The notes beneath the pieces were generated by a model. That model was given only the letters and a program-made list of their open reading frames with translations, did not search any database and was not told the origin of the DNA. A stretch of DNA of 64,000 nt, from NCBI RefSeq assembly GCF_900116805.1, contig NZ_FPBV01000001.1, positions 434,001-498,000 on the forward strand, in the 5' to 3' direction. Positions within the stretch are counted from its first letter, which is position 1, and every line of letters starts with the position of its first letter. The position numbers and the translations under genes were made by a program. Below are positions 58,141-64,000 of the stretch, in pieces. This DNA comes from Paenalicyclobacillus macrosporangiidus. Lineage in GTDB: Bacteria > Bacillota > Bacilli > Alicyclobacillales > Alicyclobacillaceae.

Positions 58141-60617
58141 GTACCGGAAAGTTCATGACGTGGATCGTCAACTATCTCGCTCGCTCCAACACGGAAATGA
58201 GTTCGATGGCCAAGAAGTTCTACCAGGTCGGGATCTTCGAGTTCTTTGTGAACACGGACGGGTCAATTAGAAACACCATGACCCAGGCGCAAATAGACAA
58301 TGCCCTGGCGCATCCACAGGTAAAGTGGTTTCTTACCGTGCAGGCCTTGGGCGGCAATTTCAGCACCGGGGACCTGTCGGCAATCTGGACGAATGAGGGC
58401 GGCCTGCAGGACAGGGTGGTGAGCAACATCGCCGCGCTCCTGGACCAGTACCCTTGGGCCGCCGGGATCGACCTCGACTTCGAGCAAGGCGGGAGTTCCA
58501 AGTACACCGACCAGGCCGTGGCGTTCTTCCAGCGCGTGTACAACCTGTGCCACGCGCGAGGTAAGCTCCTGCACGTGGACCTTCCCGGCCTGACCGGGCC
58601 CGGGCAATCGCTCGGCGGTGAGTACTGGTGCGACTACGCGAAGCTGGCGCCTTACTTCGATTCGTGCGTCATCATGTCCTACGGCTACTCCTGGTCGGGG
58701 AGCGCGCCGGCGGCAATTACACCGAAGTCCTGGGGGAAGGCCGTGTACGACTTCGCGGTGACGTGCATCCCGCCCGAGAAGATATTCCTCGGTGTGGGCA
58801 TGTACGGAATCCGGTGGCAAATTTTCGAGCCGGTCCCGGCTGGACAGTACCGGGGCCTGTCGATGTCGTACTACGGCATCCTGGCGTGGCTGCTCGGCGT
58901 GTTCACGCACGGGGGGAGCCAACCGCACATCCCATGGGCCGCGTTCTGGGACGATGACGAAAAGACGCCGTATGTGTTCCTGCACGTCTATGACTGGATG
59001 AGGATTGACGACATCGCCCGGGTGGATTCACCGGCCGTCACGTTCAACTATTTCGGGGACAACGTCCTCACCGCGTACAACAAGGTCCAGAAGGCGACGA
59101 TCACTGGGCAGGTGGCCGCCATGTGGGCACCGTCTTCGACCAACGCGGACGAAAATGGCGCCATCGTGACAGGCACGTCGTACTTCGACGGGCATCAGTG
59201 CACATACGTCACGGCCCGGGAACCGCAGACCATCGTGACCACAGATCCGAATACGGGTAAGCCAACCACCATCCAGGAGGTCCCTGGAACCGCCACGTAC
59301 AATTTCTCGGTTCCGACGTCGGGAACGTATCACATCGTCCTGGTGGTGAACTTCCCGTGGTGGTCGATGAATCGGGTCACCGTGTCCGTGGATGGCAGGA
59401 CGTTCACGGCCAGTCAGCCCACACAATGGTATCCGCTGGCTAGGACTCCGCACTACTACGATGTCGGGACCATGTTTCTGGCAGCGGGGTCTCACACGCT
59501 CACCTTCGAGGGAGGTTCGTCGGCCTACGGCGCCGATCTGTATGGGTTCGTGGTCTGTCAGGACTTCTCGTTCGTGATGGACGGCGGAGAGGGTTGGTTT
59601 TACCTTCGGCCCCAGCGGATGAAAGACACGAACGGGAACATGGTCCTGCCGTCCATCGGGTATGTGGTAACGGCAGAGGTTCTCCGGCACCCTCCCGAGT
59701 ACGCGACCGTGTGGGCCGACAACTGGGTCAGTTACACGCAAGGGGCGGGCGGGAGCCTCGATTCATGGTATAACCTGACCGGCTCCTGGACGGTGCAAGG
59801 CACATACCCGGAAGCCGGGACGCTCGTTGGCAGCGGGACGCTGCAGATTGGATATACCCAATTCACCGACCTGGCTGTGTGGGCGAACTTCTCATTCACC
59901 GGCAACGGCGAGGCCGGGATCATCATCGGGCCGTACCGGTGCGGGATCAGGGCCGATGGCACGGTGGTGTTCAACGGCCAGACGATGGGGAAGACGGATC
60001 CGAAGGTCAGCCACGAGCTGCGTGTCCGCTGTAGGCAAGGCACGTATGTGGTGTACGTGGACAAGCAAAAGATCGGAGATCCAGTCAGCGGCCTGCAGGG
60101 GTCCAACACCTTCGGTCTGTACGCGACGAACGCCACGATGTCCTGCACCCAGCTTACGGCAGGGGACGCCTACACGTACATGCCGCAGGAGTCGATCACC
60201 ATTGTCACGCCTGCGGGATCGCAGCAGGTCGGGCGCATTCAGCGCAACTCGCAGGCCACGTGGATTCAGCCATGGGGCTACTTCCAGGTCCCGAACGGGG
60301 TCGAGGAATACGACACGCGGGTTGGCACGAACATCGACATCTCGTCGGACTACGATTACGTCAACTCCGCGGCGATCCCGGTATCCACGTCCAGCCCGAT
60401 TGAAGTCCAGATCAAGCACACAGACGCTGGTGTATGGACGCGCCGGGTCTTTTTGTGCGACCAGGAGGGGGCGAGCATCGCATATTACGGGGATCTCAAC
60501 GTGTTCTCGTACTGGTGGCAGGAGGCCACGCTCAACTACGGTCTGGCGGGCGTCGCTATGTGGCAGCTTGGTCTGGAGGACCCGCGCATCTTCGATCTCA
60601 TCCCCGACCAATGGTAG
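58134..60617 (+). CDS. tail fibre/baseplate protein with GH18-like domain
   Basis: 827 residues. Residues 10-320 form a TIM-barrel resembling glycoside hydrolase family 18: the catalytic pattern D-x-D-x-E lies at 113-117 (GIDLDFEQGG), with VIMSYGYSWSG and FLGVGMYG further on. This suits hydrolysis of a beta-1,4-linked N-acetylglucosamine polymer at the host surface. The rest is beta-rich with Gly-turns and a lectin-like region (SWTVQGTYPEAGTLVGSG ...). ATG 58134 follows CGGGGG. Confidence 0.82.
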   Translation: MVSTGKFMTWIVNYLARSNTEMSSMAKKFYQVGIFEFFVNTDGSIRNTMTQAQIDNALAHPQVKWFLTVQALGGNFSTGDLSAIWTNEGGLQDRVVSNIAALLDQYPWAAGIDLDFEQGGSSKYTDQAVAFFQRVYNLCHARGKLLHVDLPGLTGPGQSLGGEYWCDYAKLAPYFDSCVIMSYGYSWSGSAPAAITPKSWGKAVYDFAVTCIPPEKIFLGVGMYGIRWQIFEPVPAGQYRGLSMSYYGILAWLLGVFTHGGSQPHIPWAAFWDDDEKTPYVFLHVYDWMRIDDIARVDSPAVTFNYFGDNVLTAYNKVQKATITGQVAAMWAPSSTNADENGAIVTGTSYFDGHQCTYVTAREPQTIVTTDPNTGKPTTIQEVPGTATYNFSVPTSGTYHIVLVVNFPWWSMNRVTVSVDGRTFTASQPTQWYPLARTPHYYDVGTMFLAAGSHTLTFEGGSSAYGADLYGFVVCQDFSFVMDGGEGWFYLRPQRMKDTNGNMVLPSIGYVVTAEVLRHPPEYATVWADNWVSYTQGAGGSLDSWYNLTGSWTVQGTYPEAGTLVGSGTLQIGYTQFTDLAVWANFSFTGNGEAGIIIGPYRCGIRADGTVVFNGQTMGKTDPKVSHELRVRCRQGTYVVYVDKQKIGDPVSGLQGSNTFGLYATNATMSCTQLTAGDAYTYMPQESITIVTPAGSQQVGRIQRNSQATWIQPWGYFQVPNGVEEYDTRVGTNIDISSDYDYVNSAAIPVSTSSPIEVQIKHTDAGVWTRRVFLCDQEGASIAYYGDLNVFSYWWQEATLNYGLAGVAMWQLGLEDPRIFDLIPDQW

Positions 60618-60641
60618 GCGAACGAACCAACCAACGCTCGC

Positions 60642-60653
60642 ACGAACGTTCGT
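60642..60653. repeat. palindrome before the lysis module
   Basis: ACGAACGTTCGT is a perfect 12-base palindrome, in a 68-base gap with repeated GAAC/CAACG words upstream of the XhlA gene. Similar GTTCGTT/TTCGTTGG words recur after the endolysin at 62567-62587. Confidence 0.4.
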
Positions 60654-60685
60654 TCGTAGAAGTAAAGGCGAGGGGGGCGCAGACT

Positions 60686-60979
60686 GTGGGTGACAACAGC
60701 AGGGAGTGGTACTCGAACAAGGACCTGTTCGAGTTTTTTAGTGCGCTCCAGCGCGAGTTCGACGGTCTCAAAGCCGAGATGCAGCAGACCAGGGAGATGA
60801 TCCGCCGGTACAACGGGCTTCGTGAAGAGCTGGAGCAGGTGAAGGCGGACGTTCGGACCATGCAAGACGAGGCGCGCGGCCGCGCGACTGTTGGCCGCAC
60901 CATCCGCGAATGGGGCGGCTGGACCGTCGCTGTACTGTCGCTTGTGGCCGCGTACCTGAAAATCTTCCAAGGAGGTTGA
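60686..60979 (+). CDS. XhlA-like haemolysin/lysis protein
   Basis: 97 residues from GTG 60686 (GAGGGGGG upstream). An N-terminal amphipathic coiled coil (DLFEFFSALQREFDGLKAEMQQ, YNGLREELEQVKADVR) precedes one C-terminal membrane segment (WGGWTVAVLSLVAAYL). This matches XhlA-type proteins acting with holin and endolysin. Confidence 0.8.
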   Translation: MGDNSREWYSNKDLFEFFSALQREFDGLKAEMQQTREMIRRYNGLREELEQVKADVRTMQDEARGRATVGRTIREWGGWTVAVLSLVAAYLKIFQGG

Positions 60980-60984
60980 TCCGC

Positions 60985-61479
60985 ATGGTGGATCAGGTTG
61001 TGTCGGTGGTTGTCAATGCGCTCGTCGGTGTTCTGTCCCTCGCCCTGTCGGCCGGCGCGGTCTATGCTGTCCAGTGGCTGAAAAGCCACACCCAGGCGCA
61101 GACCCTGGCCAGGGTCGTGCAGGTAGGCAACCTCGTCGTGAACGCCGTCGAGCAGGCGGCTGCCGCCGGGATCCTCAAGATCCCCAAGAAGGAGGCGGCG
61201 GTGGCGTGGCTTCGCGCATGGCTGGACCACGAGGGAATCCATCTGACCGACGCGCAGATCGATGCCATCATCGAAGCGGCGGTCAAGACCCTGAAAGACG
61301 CCGGGGCGGAACTGAGCGGCAACAAGGCCGCGGACGATCCGCAGGCCAGGCTGGAGGCTGCCAAGAAACGGCTGGAAGACGCGCAGGCGAAGGCGAGTGC
61401 GGCACAAGCAGAGGTAGCCGCGGCGCAAGCCGCTCTGGAACAGACGCAAAGGGAGGCGGCCGCAGGTGGCACAGCTTAA
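60985..61479 (+). CDS. holin, LLH family
   Basis: 164 residues from ATG 60985 (AAGGAGGTTG). One N-terminal membrane span (VVSVVVNALVGVLSLALSAGAVYAVQW) is followed by an amphipathic helix region, AVEQAAAAGILKIPKKEAAVAWL and IDAIIEAAVKTL, as in LLH holins, then a long Ala/Lys coiled coil. It permeabilises the membrane for the endolysin, which overlaps its 3' end. Confidence 0.82.
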   Translation: MVDQVVSVVVNALVGVLSLALSAGAVYAVQWLKSHTQAQTLARVVQVGNLVVNAVEQAAAAGILKIPKKEAAVAWLRAWLDHEGIHLTDAQIDAIIEAAVKTLKDAGAELSGNKAADDPQARLEAAKKRLEDAQAKASAAQAEVAAAQAALEQTQREAAAGGTA

Positions 61480-62566
61480 TCCTGACTGGGCGCGCGGCAT
61501 TGACGTGAGCAATAACAACGGGGTCATCGACTGGACGAAGGTGGCGTCTTCGGGCGTCACCTTCGCCTTCATGAAGGCCACGGAGGGAGCGACCTGGCAC
61601 GATCCGACCTTTACGTCCAACTACAAAGCGGCCAAGGCCGCAGGCCTCCTGGTCGGGGCGTACTGCTTCGCGCGATTCGGTTCCAGTTCACCGGAGGACG
61701 AGGCGGATGCCTTTGTGAAGGCGGTGGAGGCAGCTGGCGGATTCGATGTACTCCCGCCCGTCCTGGACCTCGAGGATGACGCCGGAATGGCGCCCGCCGA
61801 GCTTGCCGACTGTGCACTCCGATGGGCGAAACGGGTCGAGGAAAAGACGGGGCACAAGCCAGTCCTCTATATCTCGCCCGCCTTCGCGCGCGTACATCTG
61901 ACGGGGGACGCCCTGGCGGACCTGCCGCTGTGGATCGCGCATTATGGCGTCGATTCCCCGCAAGTTCCGGCCCCCTGGCATGACTGGACGTTCTGGCAAT
62001 ACACTGACGGTGGGCAGGTTCCGGGCATTCCAGGTCGCGTAGACCTCGACGTGTTCAAGGGCACGGCGGCAGAGCTGCGCGGGGACAAAACGGCGCCCAT
62101 TTCATCGCGCCCGGGTAGCGTTCAGCCGCCAAAGTTATCCCTGCACCGGACGCTGTATCCAGGAGCAAGCGGCCCGGACGTGCAGCTGTGTCAGCGCCTG
62201 CTGTACCGGGCAGGCTTCCACCCTGGCCAGATCGATGGTGCCTACGGCCCGGCCACTGTCGCGGCCGTGCGCGCGTTCCAAGTGTCGGCTCATATCGCGG
62301 TGGATGGTGTCTGCGGCCCGGATACCTGGTCGCACCTCGAGGCCTCGAAACAAGCAGACCGGCCGCTTACCGGCCGTGGAGACACGGGTCAGCAGGTGAC
62401 AGACCTGCAGCACCTGCTCAATTTCCACGGGGCAAGCCCCGGCGCTGTCGATGGCGTGTTTGGCCAGCATACGGAGGACGCGGTGCGCAAGTTCCAGCGC
62501 GGGCGCGGCCTTGAGGTGGATGGGAAGGTGGGCCCGCAGACCTGGGGCGCACTTCTGCACGTTTGA
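61466..62566 (+). CDS. endolysin: GH25 lysozyme with two peptidoglycan-binding domains
   Basis: 366 residues from GTG 61466. GH25 domain 8-205: GIDVSNNNGVIDW (catalytic-site D13), PPVLDLEDD with D101 and E103, and WQYTDGGQVPGIPGRVDLDVF. Two PG_binding_1 units follow at about 228-287 and 297-364 (LCQRLLYRAGFHPGQIDGAYGPATVAAV; DLQHLLNFHGASPGAVDGVFGQHTEDAV). Cleaves peptidoglycan glycan strands at the end of infection. Start overlaps the holin by 14 bases. Confidence 0.94.
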   Translation: MAQLNPDWARGIDVSNNNGVIDWTKVASSGVTFAFMKATEGATWHDPTFTSNYKAAKAAGLLVGAYCFARFGSSSPEDEADAFVKAVEAAGGFDVLPPVLDLEDDAGMAPAELADCALRWAKRVEEKTGHKPVLYISPAFARVHLTGDALADLPLWIAHYGVDSPQVPAPWHDWTFWQYTDGGQVPGIPGRVDLDVFKGTAAELRGDKTAPISSRPGSVQPPKLSLHRTLYPGASGPDVQLCQRLLYRAGFHPGQIDGAYGPATVAAVRAFQVSAHIAVDGVCGPDTWSHLEASKQADRPLTGRGDTGQQVTDLQHLLNFHGASPGAVDGVFGQHTEDAVRKFQRGRGLEVDGKVGPQTWGALLHV

Positions 62567-62589
62567 TGGTTCGTTCCTTCGTTGGTTCT

Positions 62590-62622
62590 GCCCTCACCCT
62601 TTGGGTGGGGGCTTGTTTTTTT
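62590..62622 (+). terminator. late operon terminator
   Basis: GCCCTCACCC (from 62590) pairs with GGGTGGGGGC (to 62611), followed by TTGTTTTTTT. Confidence 0.9.
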
Positions 62623-62631
62623 CGTATCAAC

Positions 62632-62658
62632 TGAAATGATTCGACCCCTTCGTGCGTC
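62632..62658 (+). promoter_or_regulatory. possible ECF-sigma promoter
   Basis: TGAAAT (62632-62637) and CGTC (62655-62658) lie 17 bases apart upstream of the sigma factor gene, resembling the TGAAAC-N16/17-CGT layout of autoregulated ECF promoters. Confidence 0.4.
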
Positions 62659-62689
62659 AAATCATGCAAAACGTGGCTGGAGGGGCGAG

Positions 62690-63196
62690 ATGATCGATCA
62701 ATGGTTTGACCTCTACGCCGACGACGTGTACTCGTTGATTGCGTATATGGTCAGGGACCCAGAACTGGCGAAAGACCTAACGCAGGAAACGTTCGTACAC
62801 GCGATGATGGGGATTCACCGATTCAGGGCAGAGTCAAGCCCAAAGACCTGGCTGCTCACCATCGCTCGGAATGTCGCCATATCCCACCTTCGGAAAAAGC
62901 GTGTGGAGGTCGCAGCGGGCGACCTTGTGTTCGACCGGTTAGCGTCGACGATTGGATCTCCAGAGGTCACGGTTGAGCAATGGGACACACATGCCTTGTT
63001 GATCGACATCCTGTACAAGTTGAAGCCGAGATACCGGGACGTCATCATATGCAGGGAGATCATGGGGATGTCAAGCAAAGAGACCGCGCGGGTTCTCGGA
63101 TGGAGTTCAAGCAAGGTGCGGGTCACGTTGCACCGGGCGCTGAAAGCTGCGAAACAGCAGCTGCTCGAAAGGGGATGGGGTCATGAGTTGGCGTGA
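62690..63196 (+). CDS. ECF-type RNA polymerase sigma factor
   Basis: 168 residues from ATG 62690 (GGAGGGG site). Region 2 shows DDVYSLIAYMVRDPELAKDLTQETFVHAM and FRAESSPKTWLLTIARNVAISHLRKK; region 4 shows PRYRDVIICREIMGMSSKETARVLG and SSSKVRVTLHRALK. It overlaps the next gene by 14 bases, the typical sigma/anti-sigma pairing. Ownership by prophage or host is unclear. Confidence 0.92.
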   Translation: MIDQWFDLYADDVYSLIAYMVRDPELAKDLTQETFVHAMMGIHRFRAESSPKTWLLTIARNVAISHLRKKRVEVAAGDLVFDRLASTIGSPEVTVEQWDTHALLIDILYKLKPRYRDVIICREIMGMSSKETARVLGWSSSKVRVTLHRALKAAKQQLLERGWGHELA

Positions 63197-63995
63197 TACT
63201 GATGAGATTGCGGGTGAGTTCCGGTCTATGCCCAAGTTCAAACTGAGCGCCGAGGACAAGGCGAAAATGCTGATGGAGTTAAAAAGTCTAGAGGCGGCAG
63301 TCAAGGCACGCAGGCCCCGGCGTTGGCTGATGAGCGTCCTTGCTGCGGGATCGGCGGTTGTCGCCGCTGGTTCGTTGTTCTTTGCCCTTGAAATGAAAGG
63401 CACTCCGGGCAAGAATCAGCCCGCGACAACGACGAGCATCACAGCACAACCCAAGCATCTGGAGGCTGCCACGTCCAGGCTGCAGAAGGTAACGGACAGG
63501 TTCGGGCCAAAGGCCGAGCAGCTGCATGAATTGCTTACCCACACCGTCGGGGTCCTCGATGCCTGGGCATACGGATCAAGTGAAAGAATGGGAGAAGGAG
63601 ACTACTCTTTTTTGCCACCATACAGCGAACCGCCGAAAACTCAGTCGACGCTCCCAATGTATTTACAAACCGATTATGCGAAATTTAAACAGCTGTTTGG
63701 GCCGGAGTTGGCCGAGATTCCAGCGAAGCCTATGCCTGGGTACTACGACAGGTTCTTCTATATAGATCCGAAAACCCATGTGGCAGAGTCTCGCGACGAT
63801 TGGGCGATTCTTGATTCGATAAATCAGGCATACCAACAAGCGATCAACTATTATGCGAAGCAAGAGGGGGACCAGGAACGCGCACCTGGCAACAATACAG
63901 CGGCTGCGCAAGCCGCGAATACACTGAGGGAATGGAACGACTTGCTTTTTGGCGGACGGATTGAACTCTCAGATGTCCCGAAAGTGACCCATTAA
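63183..63995 (+). CDS. membrane anti-sigma factor candidate
   Basis: 270 residues. A cytoplasmic helical N-terminus (KLSAEDKAKMLMELKSLEAAVKAR) and one membrane span (WLMSVLAAGSAVVAAGSLFFAL, about 48-69) precede a large extracellular domain with no known enzyme motif (YYDRFFYIDPKTHVAES). Overlap with the sigma gene and topology suggest an anti-sigma factor sensing an envelope signal. No classical ZAS zinc motif (HxxxCxxC) is visible, so the call rests on topology and context. Confidence 0.7.
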   Translation: MSWRDTDEIAGEFRSMPKFKLSAEDKAKMLMELKSLEAAVKARRPRRWLMSVLAAGSAVVAAGSLFFALEMKGTPGKNQPATTTSITAQPKHLEAATSRLQKVTDRFGPKAEQLHELLTHTVGVLDAWAYGSSERMGEGDYSFLPPYSEPPKTQSTLPMYLQTDYAKFKQLFGPELAEIPAKPMPGYYDRFFYIDPKTHVAESRDDWAILDSINQAYQQAINYYAKQEGDQERAPGNNTAAAQAANTLREWNDLLFGGRIELSDVPKVTH

Positions 63996-64000
63996 GGAAT

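Larger units (their letters stand above)
22904..62622 (+). mobile_element. prophage, siphovirus type, apparently near complete
   Basis: The region from the repeats beside tRNA-Ser to the terminator behind the endolysin holds, in order, integrase and lysogeny genes (leftward), divergent repressor switch, excisionase-like gene, recombination and replication genes, late regulator, terminase, portal, head, connectors, tail, fibre and lysis genes. Almost all structural modules are intact, so it may be inducible. Two possible lesions are an in-frame TAG in the tail-lysin gene and the moron insertion. The left edge is fairly firm; no duplicated att core was found on the right, so 62622 is the last clear phage element rather than a proven boundary. 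Confidence 0.85.

Noticed and set aside
62500-64000. Copy of the tRNA-Ser 3' end as attR
   Set aside because: I looked for the T-arm and acceptor sequence near the right edge and did not see it; the boundary is left open.

Overview
The window is a chromosomal stretch of a high-GC, probably spore-forming member of the Bacillota, most likely Alicyclobacillaceae-like (genus is a guess). Reasons: strong AGGAGG ribosome binding sites with frequent GTG/TTG starts, SigA-type promoters, a SpoIID/LytB-domain protein, and Bacillus-type families such as YwhD, group-III SpeA, YwfO-like HD hydrolase, YunC and YuiD. It splits into host DNA (1 to about 22.9 kb) and a nearly complete tailed-phage prophage (about 22.9 to 62.6 kb). 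An ECF sigma factor and a membrane anti-sigma candidate follow; their ownership is unclear.

Host part. A RodA/FtsW tail end is followed by a small unknown gene and an MtnE-like aminotransferase. A reverse-strand pair of exported proteins comes next (SpoIID-like and carboxypeptidase-regulatory-like). Then come ywhD, speA, a BCP-type peroxiredoxin, an A-type Fe-S carrier and an HD phosphohydrolase. The peroxiredoxin is the most striking host gene: an in-frame TGA sits exactly at the peroxidatic cysteine and a SECIS-like hairpin follows, so it reads as a selenoprotein. Next are DedA, a GT2 glycosyltransferase, YunC, YuiD, an unknown gene and a Nudix hydrolase. Two divergent korAB pairs (2-oxoacid:ferredoxin oxidoreductases) flank a HepT-like gene and a 3D-domain gene. 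tRNA-Lys, an SsuCBA-type sulfonate/taurine ABC operon with a structured leader, tRNA-Gly and tRNA-Ser complete the host part.

Prophage. Next to tRNA-Ser lie three 11-bp repeats and a leftward tyrosine integrase, an ImmA-like protein and a cI-like repressor. A divergent switch follows, with four small XRE regulators and clear palindromic operators, then an excisionase-like gene. Rightward early genes encode YqaJ exonuclease, RecT, a DnaD-like initiator with a probable iteron origin inside its linker, a DnaC-like loader, an AbrB-like regulator, many tiny (often Zn-ribbon) proteins, RecU and an ArpU/RinA-like late regulator. An AT-rich NYN-domain gene sits as a moron before the late operon. The late operon runs through ParB-methyltransferase, terminase, portal, MuF head protein with a metallopeptidase C-terminus, protease-scaffold, cement, major capsid, connectors, tail tube, chaperones, tape measure, Dit, Tal, a GH18-like fibre, XhlA, holin and a GH25 endolysin. 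A strong terminator closes it. The gene order is that of a long-tailed siphovirus related to SPP1/TP901/PBSX groups. No second att site is visible, so the right boundary is only inferred.
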